Both the position numbers and the translations under genes were made by a program. This document shows, piece after piece, positions 26,784-35,876 of a stretch of DNA of 64,000 nt. Under the pieces are notes generated by a model. That model was not told the DNA's origin, searched no databases, and saw only the letters and a program-made list of their open reading frames with translations. This DNA comes from DTCV01 sp964641155 (GTDB taxonomy: Archaea > Thermoproteota > Thermoprotei_A > Sulfolobales > NBVN01). Position 1 is the first letter of the stretch, and every line of letters begins with the position of its first letter. The stretch is from assembly GCA_964641155.1 (NCBI GenBank), contig CAZXJO010000004.1, positions 62,001 to 126,000 of the forward strand, in the 5' to 3' direction.

Positions 26784-27137
26784 GTTACAGTTTAACGGGT
26801 TCGTGTAGTAGAACCTTCCTGCCGCAACTAAGAATAAGTCCTTGAAAATCTCGACCCTCGCAATCCCACCATCATAGTAGAACGAACTGAGGTTATATAA
26901 ACATTATAATCTAATCGTACCCGCCAGGACTGCAGTAGTCATGCGGGGGTTGTGTGTTAGCAAGTGATTTCCCCGTAACTGTCTAGTCAAGATCTGGGTA
27001 ATTGAGTCGCGGGCTATGGGTGACCAAAAACGTGTTGATTCGTTGATTGGTGCATGGGTGAAAACCCGGAAATTCGTGAAGTTCAACTCATCACTGATTG
27101 GTCTTAGTAGGGGTTTGATTTGCTGCTCCCGCCTATG
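26784..27137. other. Disrupted MBL 5' region, promoter, and unassigned sequence
   Basis: Bases 26784-26875 are the apparent N-terminal coding part of the MBL gene in a shifted frame. The minus-strand TATA ttatataa lies at 26893-26900. From 26901 to 27137 I see no gene; the 3' end of the 2-hydroxyacid dehydrogenase follows. Confidence 0.4.
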
Positions 27138-28127
27138 TTAACCCTTCTTAAGTACTTCAGGGTTCACAGGGCTTAGGGGCGGCAGTCCCTTGTACCTACG
27201 TACTATTTCCTCAGCGGCCATTACCGCGGTCCTCACCAAGCTCTCATGCGTTCCACCGCCTATGTGCGGTGTTAGTATCACGTTGGGCAGTTTGTAAAGT
27301 GGGTGGTTGGGCGGTAAGGGCTCCGGGTCGGTCACATCTAACGCTGCGCCAGCTATCCAACCCTCACTGAGCGCCTTAACTAATGCGTCAGTGTCTATCA
27401 GGCCTCCCCTAGCGGTGTTAACTATATATGCGGACCTCTTCATCATCCTCAACCTCTCCTCATTAATTATGTGGTATGTTTCCTTGGTAAGAGGTGCGTG
27501 TATGGAGATGATGTCAGATTCCTTAATCAGCGTGTCTAAGCCAACCAACTCCACACCTAATTCTTTGGCTTTCTCAGCGCTTACGTACGGGTCGTAAGCG
27601 ATTACCTTAGCCTCCATAGCGTTTAAAACCTTAGCAACCCTAGAACCTATGCTGCCTATGCCCAGCAGCCCAACTACCTTACCGCAGATCTCGCGGCCGG
27701 TGCCGTAGGCGCTTGCCTCATCCCAGTTCCCTCTACGCATACTGTCAATGACGGGGTAGAGGTTTCTTAAGAGCGTGAGCATTAACCCTATGGCCAGTTC
27801 AGCAACTGCGGCACTGTTACTGCCCTTAGTATTGGTTACTAATATGCCTCTACGAGTGGCTTCATCAACATCAACCCTGTCAACACCTATCCCGAAAACA
27901 GCCACTATCTTCAGGTTGGGGCAGGCATCCATCACAGCCTTATCAATCCGCCCCCTACGAACTAATATCGCATCAGAACCTCTCACACTGTTGATAACGT
28001 CCTCATCCGAGAACCAACCCTTAGACCAGACCAACCTAACCTCACCAACCTCATTAAGGAGTTTAATCCCTTCCTCAGGCACTGGTGCCTCCTTCGTTGA
28101 AATTACGGAAACAACCCATCTACTCAT
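27138..28127 (-). CDS. D-isomer-specific 2-hydroxyacid dehydrogenase (SerA/GyaR-like)
   Basis: The 329-residue protein has the family's Rossmann motif GLLGIGSIGSRVAKVL, an acidic residue in IAYDPYVS that favours NAD, the catalytic Arg in VNTARGGLID, and the His in TPHIGGGTHES near the end, with Glu in ALDVTDPEPL. It resembles phosphoglycerate dehydrogenase without the ACT domain, or glyoxylate/hydroxypyruvate reductase. A TATA box at about 28160-28168 (minus strand) supports the ATG at 28127. A second paralogue lies at 38828-39796. The substrate is not decidable from sequence. Confidence 0.88.
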   Translation of the reverse strand: MSRWVVSVISTKEAPVPEEGIKLLNEVGEVRLVWSKGWFSDEDVINSVRGSDAILVRRGRIDKAVMDACPNLKIVAVFGIGVDRVDVDEATRRGILVTNTKGSNSAAVAELAIGLMLTLLRNLYPVIDSMRRGNWDEASAYGTGREICGKVVGLLGIGSIGSRVAKVLNAMEAKVIAYDPYVSAEKAKELGVELVGLDTLIKESDIISIHAPLTKETYHIINEERLRMMKRSAYIVNTARGGLIDTDALVKALSEGWIAGAALDVTDPEPLPPNHPLYKLPNVILTPHIGGGTHESLVRTAVMAAEEIVRRYKGLPPLSPVNPEVLKKG

Positions 28128-28179
28128 ACGTGCCCTACCCCTTCAAACTTTAAGCCAGTTCTTAAATATTTTCAACACT

Positions 28180-28275
28180 AAGGACTTGAAGGTAATCAAC
28201 AAATTAACTGCGGAGGTACCCTACGTGGAGGAAGTGAGTCACTCATCGCTCAAGAACGCATTCCTTTACCGGTAG
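28180..28275 (+). pseudogene. Possible ABC ATPase C-terminal fragment
   Basis: The plus-strand frame ending at a TAG reads DLKVINKLTAEVPYVEEV, then SHSSLKNAFLYR, which resembles the last residues of CcmA/DrrA-type ABC ATPases (xSLEDxFL). Nothing upstream in frame supports a full gene; the dehydrogenase occupies the opposite strand. The call is weak. Confidence 0.2.
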
Positions 28276-28315
28276 ATTAAATAGTGGGTAATAGACGAAA
28301 ATAGTAGGTGTTTGT

Positions 28316-29680
28316 TTGGACATGTATGAACGTATTGAGGGTAGGTTACATGAATTACTTCCCTCATTCCAGAGGAGGTATATCGAGATTACTAGAGGTA
28401 GCAGTAAATTGTTCGAGAGGGCCCGCAAGGTTTTACCGGGAGGTGTTACATACCACATTAGGTTCTTAAACCCCTACCCTCCATTCATTGTCGGAGGTAA
28501 GGGAACCAAGGTCTGGGATGTCGACGGTAACGAATACGTGGATTTCTGGATGGGTCACGGTGCTCATGTATTGGGGCACTCCCCGGACTTCGTTATAGAT
28601 GCCGTCAACGAAGCGTCCAGGAAGGGAACCCACTTAGGCTATGAGAACCCTTACGCGTTAGAGTATGCTGAATTCCTAACTAAGATCCTCCCCAACGTGG
28701 AGTTACTGAAGTTCTGCGTGAGCGGTACCGAGGCGAACATGTACGTAATTAGATTGGCCAGAGCGTACACTAAGAGGGTGCACGTGGTTAAGGTTGAGGG
28801 CGGATGGCACGGGGGTTATGACTCCCTACACACTGCCGTTAACCTCCAAGGAGGCCCTGAATCGGCAGGACTACCGGATGACTTCATAAAGTATACCCAC
28901 TCAGTACCTTTTAACGACTTAGACTCTGTTGAAAACATCTTGAAGAAGTACCCGGTTGCTGCCGTCCTCCTAGAGCCCCTCGTAGGCGGCGGGGGGTGTT
29001 TGAAACCCTTCGATGATTACTTAAGGGGTTTGAGGCAGCTCACACACCAATACGGTGCGTTGTTAATATTCGATGAGGTGATCTCCGGGTTCAGGCTAGC
29101 GTTAGGAGGTGCTCAGGAGTACTTCAACATAGGCTCGGACTTAGCTGTCTACGGGAAAGTAATAGGTGGCGGGTATCCGGGAGCCGGAGGTTTTGGAGGG
29201 AAGGCGGAGTTCATGGAATTACTGGATCAGATAAAGTATCCGGATCAGAGGCTTAGGTCATACCACGGAGGCACCTTCGTAGGGAATACTGTAACAGTTG
29301 TTGCCGGGCATACGTTAATTAAGTATTTAGCCGAACATAGGAGCATCTACGAATTGGCTAACAGCATGTGGGATTGGGCATCCAACGAGTTAGAGAAAAT
29401 ATGTAGGGAGTACGGAGAGCTGTGCTGGGTGACGGGTGCGGGGACCATGAGGGGAGTTCATTTCACTAAGGTAAGGCCTAAGAACTGTAGGGAGGTTAAG
29501 GAACTCCGATGGAGTAAGTCCGTGGAAAAGGCTTTCAACCTATATGCGAGGATCAACAACGTACTCTACATGAGTGAGAAGTTCTTCCACCTATACCCAG
29601 CGTTGAACCAAGAGCGGGAGGAGGTGGAGCACTTACTTAAGGTGTTCTCAGAGTTCATGGACCTCATCTCTAAGCCGTGA
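28316..29680 (+). CDS. Class III aminotransferase, glutamate-1-semialdehyde aminomutase-like
   Basis: The 454-residue PLP enzyme has DGNEYVDFWMGHGAHVLGH near the start, FCVSGTEANMYVIRLARA, the PLP-binding Asp in LIFDEVISGFR, and the Schiff-base Lys in VYGKVIGGGYPG. These are shared with glutamate-1-semialdehyde 2,1-aminomutase, but no haem genes are nearby and it is longer than typical HemL, so another amino donor or substrate is possible. TTG 28316 or ATG 28322 is the start; a TATA-like ttaaata lies at about 28277. It is divergent from the hydroxyacid dehydrogenase. Confidence 0.82.
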   Translation: MDMYERIEGRLHELLPSFQRRYIEITRGSSKLFERARKVLPGGVTYHIRFLNPYPPFIVGGKGTKVWDVDGNEYVDFWMGHGAHVLGHSPDFVIDAVNEASRKGTHLGYENPYALEYAEFLTKILPNVELLKFCVSGTEANMYVIRLARAYTKRVHVVKVEGGWHGGYDSLHTAVNLQGGPESAGLPDDFIKYTHSVPFNDLDSVENILKKYPVAAVLLEPLVGGGGCLKPFDDYLRGLRQLTHQYGALLIFDEVISGFRLALGGAQEYFNIGSDLAVYGKVIGGGYPGAGGFGGKAEFMELLDQIKYPDQRLRSYHGGTFVGNTVTVVAGHTLIKYLAEHRSIYELANSMWDWASNELEKICREYGELCWVTGAGTMRGVHFTKVRPKNCREVKELRWSKSVEKAFNLYARINNVLYMSEKFFHLYPALNQEREEVEHLLKVFSEFMDLISKP

Positions 29681-29703
29681 TGATGACCTGATCGCGGGCC
29701 TCC

Positions 29704-31680
29704 TCACGTCCCCCCAACCCACCTACGGAGTTTGACCTTAGTGGAGTTGAATATAGGCCCCCCACCAATGGTTTGGGTCGTCGTCGGCATTAGGGAGTTC
29801 AGTGGGTTGCCGTTTAAGTCTTTAATCTGCCTTTGGATCCAGAGAGTCCCCTTCTGCAGGGATTCATCCACCTTAGCGATGAACTTTAAACACCCAGCCT
29901 CAGCGCATACCTCAATCACCTCACCATCCTTAATACCTAGTTCCTCAGCATCGCCTGGACTTACATGGACGTATGGTTTGGGTTCACCGTAAACTTCCCA
30001 GAACTGGGTGTGGGTGTATAGCGGTGATGCGGTGTTGATTAGCGTGAACCCGCCCCCTACCGCAACTGCTTTGGTGGGCCTTGGGATGGGGTTCAAACCC
30101 TTCTCAGATGCTTTGGTTGAGTAGAACTCCATCTTACCGGTAGGTGTTTGGTACTCATCCACGTTCCTGTACCTCAGCCTCAAGGTCTTCCCGGTGAGGA
30201 GGTCTTCGAAGGTGCCTTCAATTGCTTGGGATAGGGCTACCCTTAAAGCCTCCCACGGATCCTCAGCGAGTAGCCCGCCCACCATGTTGAGCCTAGCCGC
30301 AATCTCCCTAACCACCCAGATCTCATCCCTACTCTCACCTAGGGGTTCGACGGCCTTCTGGGACTTCCTCGCGTAGTTGTGGCTGTAGGGAATTACGACG
30401 CCTTCCTTCTCCAAGTAGGTTGGTGCTGGTAGGACTACGTCTGAGAACCTGCAGGACNNNNNNNNNNAGTGCGTGGTGTGTGTTACTACGAAGACGTCAT
30501 TCTTCACCAACCCTTCCCTAAGGTACTTCTGGCCTGGTAGTGTGAGGAGGGGATTTGCGTTGTATATGTATATGAACTTGAACTCACCTCTGAACACGTG
30601 CTCAGCTAAGGCAACTTGACTTACGACCCTAACCTTCCCCTTCATAAACTTCTCACCCGTTAGGTAGGGGATGTCTACGTAGAAGCCCTTACTGTTTGAG
30701 TAGTAGAAGCCCCTATGCTGACCGACCATGGCTGGCAGAAGCGATATCGCGCGGACCGCCTCCGCACCGGTGAGGGATTTCTGCATACCCAAACCTATCA
30801 TTATAGCGCTTGGCTTGGTTCTTCCGTAGTCCTCCGCGAACCTCACTATTAACCCCTCATCAACCCCCGTCACTTCCGAGACCTCCTTCAAATCATACTT
30901 CATCACCTCACCCGCAAACACGTCGTAGCCGTACGTGTACTTCCTCAAGAACTCCTCATCAATTAAGCGCTCCTCAATCAACACCTTCGCGACACCGTAA
31001 GCGAGCCAAACATCCGTGCCTGGCCTTATAGGTATCCAAAGATCTGCCTGCCTGGAAGTCTCACACCTCCTCGGATCCACAACCACTACGGTACACCCCT
31101 TACGCCTAGCTGACATCATCATCCTCCACAGGTGGGGAGCGCTGACCGCCGCGTTAAGCCCCCAGAACACCACTAACTTCATCCCCTCAAGCTCATGCGG
31201 TCGTACGCCGTAGGATAAGCCGTAGTGGAGGCCTATTCCCTCATGGCCTGAGCTACTGCATATGCTGTAATCCGTCCTAGCTGCCCCGATGACGTTCCAA
31301 AACCTCTGCGGGAAATACCAAGTTAGGAGGTCCATGTTACCAGCGTATTCCACATGCAGTAAGGCATCGGGCCCGTATCCTGTGAGGACTTCCCTTAGCT
31401 TATTAGCGATAACTTCTAGGGCCTCATCCCAGCCCACCCTCTTGAAGTTATTACTTGGCTTACCTCCGACGTTAACGTGGGGGTACATTACCCTGTTCCT
31501 ATATACCCTGACGTGGTCCATTACACCCCTCGGGCATAGGAAGCCGTCAGTCATCGGATTTTCGGGGTCTGGGAGGACGGCTCTCACGGAGTTACCCTCC
31601 ACCTCAACCCTCAAGAAGCACGTATCGTAGCAGTCCCTCGGGCAAACAGACTTAACGACACGCATTGAGTAGACGACCAA
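29704..31680 (-). CDS. Molybdopterin oxidoreductase (DMSO reductase family), with a 10-N gap
   Basis: The 658-residue catalytic subunit begins with a [4Fe-4S] motif CPRDCYDTC...FLCPRG, then pterin-binding segments (VVFWGLNAA, VVVDPRRCET, MIGLGMQKS) and ends with the C-terminal MGD domain (YVHVSPGDAEELGIKDG). No twin-arginine signal is visible, so it is likely cytoplasmic. No electron-transfer or membrane subunit lies beside it, which fits formate dehydrogenase- or aldehyde-type stand-alone subunits better than a complete respiratory enzyme. The N-run at 30458-30467 hides about four residues but leaves the frame open. Confidence 0.88.
   Translation of the reverse strand: MVVYSMRVVKSVCPRDCYDTCFLRVEVEGNSVRAVLPDPENPMTDGFLCPRGVMDHVRVYRNRVMYPHVNVGGKPSNNFKRVGWDEALEVIANKLREVLTGYGPDALLHVEYAGNMDLLTWYFPQRFWNVIGAARTDYSICSSSGHEGIGLHYGLSYGVRPHELEGMKLVVFWGLNAAVSAPHLWRMMMSARRKGCTVVVVDPRRCETSRQADLWIPIRPGTDVWLAYGVAKVLIEERLIDEEFLRKYTYGYDVFAGEVMKYDLKEVSEVTGVDEGLIVRFAEDYGRTKPSAIMIGLGMQKSLTGAEAVRAISLLPAMVGQHRGFYYSNSKGFYVDIPYLTGEKFMKGKVRVVSQVALAEHVFRGEFKFIYIYNANPLLTLPGQKYLREGLVKNDVFVVTHTTHXXXXSCRFSDVVLPAPTYLEKEGVVIPYSHNYARKSQKAVEPLGESRDEIWVVREIAARLNMVGGLLAEDPWEALRVALSQAIEGTFEDLLTGKTLRLRYRNVDEYQTPTGKMEFYSTKASEKGLNPIPRPTKAVAVGGGFTLINTASPLYTHTQFWEVYGEPKPYVHVSPGDAEELGIKDGEVIEVCAEAGCLKFIAKVDESLQKGTLWIQRQIKDLNGNPLNSLMPTTTQTIGGGPIFNSTKVKLRRWVGGT
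30458..30467. other. 10-N assembly gap inside the molybdopterin oxidoreductase
   Basis: Ten Ns interrupt the gene between THTTH and SCRFSDVVLPA. The expected family spacing between these segments is kept, so the gap size is probably about right. Confidence 0.9.
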
Positions 31681-31796
31681 TCACCTACCTGGGAAGCTAA
31701 GTAATAACCTTAACCCTCCACCACGTAGGTTTGGGGTATTTAAGAGTACTTCGATTAACTAACATCTGCGCATCATGTGTGAATGTATGAATGAGT

Positions 31797-31808
31797 ATAT
31801 TTAAATAT
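31797..31808 (+). promoter_or_regulatory. Promoter of the rubrerythrin-encapsulin operon
   Basis: atatttaaatat is a perfect 12-bp palindrome containing the TATA box, centred about 37 nt before the rubrerythrin ATG at 31840. A purine-rich ggtgg lies about 6-10 nt before the ATG and may act as ribosome binding site. Confidence 0.5.
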
Positions 31809-31839
31809 CTCGCTAGGGAAATTATATTGGTGGTTTGTT

Positions 31840-32394
31840 ATGGTTAGACCCATGACCAAGGAAGCCCTGCTCTCAGCTTTCGGCGGGGAGTCCATGGCCC
31901 ACCTCAGGTATTTGGTGTTCGCTGATGTGGCGGAGAGGGAGGGTTACGTGAACGTGGGGAGGTTGTTTAAAGCGATCGCGTACTCCGAGTTCGTCCATGC
32001 TAGGAACCATTACAACAACCTCAGAGGGTATGATGAGGACGTTAAGGTTTCTGCAGGCCTCCCGATAGGTCCTGGAGATACCTTGAAGAACTTAGAGCTC
32101 GGGATTAGGGGTGAGGAATTCGAGGTCGATGAGATGTACCCGATGTACATTGAAGTGGCTAGGGCTCAAGGTGAGAAAGGGGCTGAGAGGAGTTTCCACT
32201 TCGCCTTGGAGGCTGAGAAAATACATGCCGTACTGTATAGGGAGGCTAAAGAATACGTGGCTAAGAAGCAGGACTACCCCATTAAGGGTAAGGTCTGGGT
32301 ATGCCCTGTGTGTGGACATACCTACGTAGGGGATGAACCCCCTGAGAAATGCCCAATATGCGGCGTACCCAAGGATAAGTACCTGGGGTTCTGA
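31840..32394 (+). CDS. rbr: Rubrerythrin
   Basis: The 184-residue protein has an N-terminal ferritin-like four-helix domain with diiron ligands (ESMAHLRY, EFVHARNH, and EAEKIHAVLY) and a C-terminal rubredoxin-like domain with paired CPVCGH and CPICGV. Rubrerythrins reduce hydrogen peroxide in anaerobes, taking electrons through the rubredoxin site. Its stop is only a few bases from the encapsulin gene, so the two are translated from one message. This pairing suggests peroxide defence and iron sequestration act together. Confidence 0.95.
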   Translation: MVRPMTKEALLSAFGGESMAHLRYLVFADVAEREGYVNVGRLFKAIAYSEFVHARNHYNNLRGYDEDVKVSAGLPIGPGDTLKNLELGIRGEEFEVDEMYPMYIEVARAQGEKGAERSFHFALEAEKIHAVLYREAKEYVAKKQDYPIKGKVWVCPVCGHTYVGDEPPEKCPICGVPKDKYLGF

Positions 32395-32406
32395 GGTGTG
32401 GTCAGC

Positions 32407-33471
32407 ATGATGTCTAAACACCCACTCGACCTACAGCCTGGTAGGAAGTTAAGTAAGGAGGAAGTCGCCGAAGCCTTAAGACTTTCAATCACGGCTGAGT
32501 TAGACGCCATAAACCTCTACCTACAGCTGGCTAGGGCAATAGATGATGAGAGGGTGAGGAAGGTTTTTGAAGATATTGCCAAGGAGGAGAAGACGCATGT
32601 AGGTGAGTTCCTAACCCTACTCAAAGCCTTAGACAGTGAGCAGGTTGAGGAGCTTCGGAAGGGTGTGGAGGAAGTGAAGGAACTGACTGGGATTGCCGTA
32701 GACGATCCCGGGGTTGGGGTGGCTTCGCAGGACGGGGGTTCGGAGGAGGGGGTGCTTAAACAGGTAGTGTCTTCCTTCAAGGAGGCCTTAGATAGGAGCA
32801 GGATCCTCAGGAAGCACTTACCTCTAGTTAGATTGGGTAGGGATGCTGAGGCCGCCGTTGTTGAGAGGTTAGTTGACGGCAGGTTAGAGCGTCTCGTGGA
32901 ACCACTGCATGAGATCTCATTAAGTTTTAAGGTCAGTCAGAAGTCAATAGAAGCAAGTATTAAGAGTAAGCAACCGATAGAGATGGCTGAGGCGTTCAAC
33001 GCTGCTAGGACACTCGCCGCGTTGGAGGACAAGCACATAGTGGAGAAGCTACTTAAGGCTGAGGGTACCGTCAGCTTAAGCCTCGGGAACTGGAAGGAGT
33101 TAGGTACACCTGTACGTGACGTAGCGAACGCTGTTACGAAGTTATACGAGAACGGCATAGGTAAGCCCTTCATACTAATGGTGAACCCCACCCTATACTC
33201 CGACCTGCTAATAGTTCATGAAAAGACAGGCGTTACAGAGCTGGAGAGGGTTAAGGGACTAGTCGATGAAGTCGTCGTAGTCCCGGCACTACCTGATAAT
33301 CAGGTAGTAGTGCTTTCCCCGCAGAGCAACGTGTTAGACATAGTCTTAGGAGGTGATGGAGAAGTGGACTACATAGGGCCTGAGGACGGCTTCCACGTGT
33401 TCAGGGCTTGGGAAACAGTATGCGTTAGGATTAAGTACGGCAAAGGCATCTGCGTGTTGAGAGGGAGTTAA
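32407..33471 (+). CDS. Ferritin-like/encapsulin (HK97-fold) fusion shell protein
   Basis: Residues 1 to ~95 form a ferritin-like domain: TAELDAINLYLQLA supplies the first Glu and EEKTHVGEF the ExxH pair. A short Gly/Ser linker follows. The rest is an encapsulin shell domain, shown by SFKVSQKSIEASIKSKQPIE (E-loop), AARTLAALEDKHIVEKLL, PFILMVNPTLYSDLL and the late VLDIVLGGDGEVDYIG. The Pyrococcus furiosus virus-like particle protein has the same two-domain order and length. It would form a nanocompartment storing iron. GAGGTG at 32393 places the start at ATG 32407; GTG 32398 is possible. Confidence 0.9.
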   Translation: MMSKHPLDLQPGRKLSKEEVAEALRLSITAELDAINLYLQLARAIDDERVRKVFEDIAKEEKTHVGEFLTLLKALDSEQVEELRKGVEEVKELTGIAVDDPGVGVASQDGGSEEGVLKQVVSSFKEALDRSRILRKHLPLVRLGRDAEAAVVERLVDGRLERLVEPLHEISLSFKVSQKSIEASIKSKQPIEMAEAFNAARTLAALEDKHIVEKLLKAEGTVSLSLGNWKELGTPVRDVANAVTKLYENGIGKPFILMVNPTLYSDLLIVHEKTGVTELERVKGLVDEVVVVPALPDNQVVVLSPQSNVLDIVLGGDGEVDYIGPEDGFHVFRAWETVCVRIKYGKGICVLRGS

Positions 33472-33544
33472 ACAACAAATCCGCGACATGGGTTAAAACC
33501 CTTTTTAGTTGGGGGCTAAGAAACACGTTCTCCCCATCTACGGG

Positions 33545-34738
33545 TTAACGTTGATTAGTTAACCCCGTCAAAGCGTTCACCACCTCATCAAGGTCTGAGG
33601 TTACGATGGTTTCATCATCTGTTATTAATGTCCAAGCCTTCACCTCATCCACTCCGTAACCTCCCCGCAGAGGCCAGCTTGATATGAGGCCCTTCAGATC
33701 CGTTTGCCGCCGCACGGTTGGTTCGTCCACGTATGCGTTGGTTCTGTGGTCGTACCACTCATACCTCGCCAGCCCCCTACCAATCAACAACTTCTTAGTC
33801 ATGGGGTGGATGTGTGATGGATGTATTGATATAACCCATGGGTGGTCCTCATCGGCGTACACCTTAGCCCTCAAGTACAGCATGTAGTCGTTCACGTACG
33901 ACCAACCTGGGTCGACCAAGTACCACCCACCGCCATCGTAGATTAGCACGCCTACGTGGCCTGAGCCGTCAACGTTCCAACTCAACACATACACGTTCTT
34001 AAACCCTGCGCGTCTAAGGAGTGCGTATCCGAGGACTGCGTAGTCCTCGCAATCACCCCCTTCCTCCTTAATGGTTTCGTTCGGTAGCTTCCAGTAGTCC
34101 TTCAGTGCGGTTAAGTCGTGTTGGTAGTAGATGTTGTTGGATATCCATAGGACTACCTCCTTAATGATGTTCCCTTCACCGTAATTCGATATGTTCGGGA
34201 CCAGCTCCCTAACCTCCTCTAAGGAGTTAACGCTTCTCTCAAGGTACTCCTTATTCATTCTATGATCCCCGTACGGTAAGTCAACAGCGATGACAGCCCT
34301 ACTCAACTTCCTCCGAAGCGATTCGACCTCATCAACGTACGTCCTGAGCTTAGTTTCCAAACCCTCATAACTTTCAAGCAACTCGCTATACTTCCTCAAC
34401 ACCTCCTTCAACCTTGCTTCGTACTCTGATACGTTTCCCAACAACCACTCCCTGAGCTGATTATTTTCATGGATAACCCCCTCATACATTGCCCTGAGGG
34501 ATCGTAACTCGCTTACATTCCCCTCCAACCAGCCCTCAACACTTTTCAATAGGCCATCATATCGGCTTAACTCGTATTCCAACCTCAGCACGTCCGCCCT
34601 ATACGTATCAACCTCCACCTTAAGCAACCTGTTCTCAGATAGAACACCGACCAAGTTAACGTACAGTATCGCAGAAGCTGTCGAAGTGAGCACGATCCCT
34701 ATAAACAATGCGGTTGTTAGCCTCCCCACCCCAGCCAC
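33545..34738 (-). CDS. Membrane-anchored transglutaminase-like protein with coiled coil
   Basis: The N-terminus has a hydrophobic anchor (ALFIGIVLTSTASAILYVNLVG). Residues ~35-160 are heptad-rich coiled coil (repeated ELRSL, EYEARLKEVL, VESLRRKL). The C-terminal half is a transglutaminase-like domain with the Cys in GGDCEDYAVLG, the His in GSGHVGVLIYD and the Asp in LVDPGW, so the C-H-D triad is intact. It is probably exported and anchored facing outside, acting as a surface peptidase or crosslinker. Partner and substrate are unknown. It is transcribed alone, convergent with the encapsulin gene. Confidence 0.82.
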   Translation of the reverse strand: MAGVGRLTTALFIGIVLTSTASAILYVNLVGVLSENRLLKVEVDTYRADVLRLEYELSRYDGLLKSVEGWLEGNVSELRSLRAMYEGVIHENNQLREWLLGNVSEYEARLKEVLRKYSELLESYEGLETKLRTYVDEVESLRRKLSRAVIAVDLPYGDHRMNKEYLERSVNSLEEVRELVPNISNYGEGNIIKEVVLWISNNIYYQHDLTALKDYWKLPNETIKEEGGDCEDYAVLGYALLRRAGFKNVYVLSWNVDGSGHVGVLIYDGGGWYLVDPGWSYVNDYMLYLRAKVYADEDHPWVISIHPSHIHPMTKKLLIGRGLARYEWYDHRTNAYVDEPTVRRQTDLKGLISSWPLRGGYGVDEVKAWTLITDDETIVTSDLDEVVNALTGLTNQR

Positions 34739-35098
34739 CGTTGATTCTTACCAGACGTACTTATAACGCTTGTCAAGAGCCCCATCAGATTGGCGTTTAC
34801 ACCAATACCTCAAGACATGACCTAAGCGCTTAGAATACGTAGTTATGGGATAACCCGACCATCTACCCTAAGGATGGGGGGCAGTAATTACGACGTTGAC
34901 TGATGTTCTACACGGTCTGAGTGGTTGGAGGGAATAAGGAATCACGCATCAGATACGCCCCTAAAATCACTAGAAAGTTGTAGATGTGGTTTACGGGGAG
35001 TTGCCGCACCCCCAACATCTAAATCACGTAGGGCCAGGGGGTGGTAGCTGAAAAATCTTTTATTTCCCAGTTATTCATCACTGACTTCTCACTCCTCA
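34739..35098. other. Intergenic region, promoters only
   Basis: No gene is visible. The left end holds the promoter of the transglutaminase-like gene (minus strand; cttataac near 34760). The right part is the 3' flank of the cyclase gene. No repeat or RNA structure was convincing. Confidence 0.35.
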
Positions 35099-35743
35099 TC
35101 ACTCGAGCAGTATTGCTATGGCCCTCACTGGGGACGATTCCAGGCCCCTAATCCTGAGTGGGAGGGCTATGAGGTAGAACCTCCTCCCACATACCTCTTC
35201 TAAATTTGCTAATCCCTCAATGATTGGTATGTCGTTCTTAAGTAGGTGCTCGTGGGTGGCCATGGTCTCCATAGATTCCTCCAACACTATCCCGTCGTCA
35301 ATGCCCAACATCTTAATCTTACGTTCCTTCAACCACCGTGCTGCGTCTGCCGATATGTACGGCCTTTCACCACCCCTACGCCTTGAGTGTAGTAGCAGTA
35401 TATCGCCCTCATTGACGCCGAGTTTCTCGAGGTCTTCAGGCATTATAGGGGAGTTAGGGGGCAGGTAGGTCATATCACCGCACACTGCTTCCCCGACGAA
35501 TACCTCAACAGGTAGTTGGGTGACGTCCTTTAACCCCGGTACGTAGTGGGACGGTGTTTCCACGTGAGTACCTATGTGACTCATCGTGTCTATGTCGGTC
35601 ATCCTCTCACGCAGCACTCTCCCAGAAAGCCTTACCCTATAGACCTTCAAGGACAGCCTCCTCTCCTCCCAGCTAGGTGATATGTCCCTAATCTCATCCA
35701 GCTCCACGATTTCATGAGGCTTCAACTCCTTAGATAAGTCCAC
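35099..35743 (-). CDS. Cyclase-family hydrolase (kynurenine formamidase-like)
   Basis: The 214-residue protein carries the metal-binding family motif SHIGTHVETPSHY (HxGTHxxxPxH; usually Asp where Glu stands here) and a C-terminal ATHEHLLKNDIPIIEGL. Members of this cyclase family hydrolyse N-formylkynurenine, isatin or other amides using zinc or manganese. The full length is present. It is transcribed toward the transglutaminase gene and divergent from the PolB2 unit. The pathway is unknown; no tryptophan-catabolism genes are nearby. Confidence 0.85.
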   Translation of the reverse strand: MDLSKELKPHEIVELDEIRDISPSWEERRLSLKVYRVRLSGRVLRERMTDIDTMSHIGTHVETPSHYVPGLKDVTQLPVEVFVGEAVCGDMTYLPPNSPIMPEDLEKLGVNEGDILLLHSRRRGGERPYISADAARWLKERKIKMLGIDDGIVLEESMETMATHEHLLKNDIPIIEGLANLEEVCGRRFYLIALPLRIRGLESSPVRAIAILLE

Positions 35744-35876
35744 GATCCTTCCCCTAATGTTTGGAATAATAACACACCCAACGATAATATTATATCCAAC
35801 AGTTAAGGCTTTTTCGGCGCGGTCCGACTACTGCGGCGGAGTGTTAACTGCCAACCCTTTATAAGGACCTCACTAT

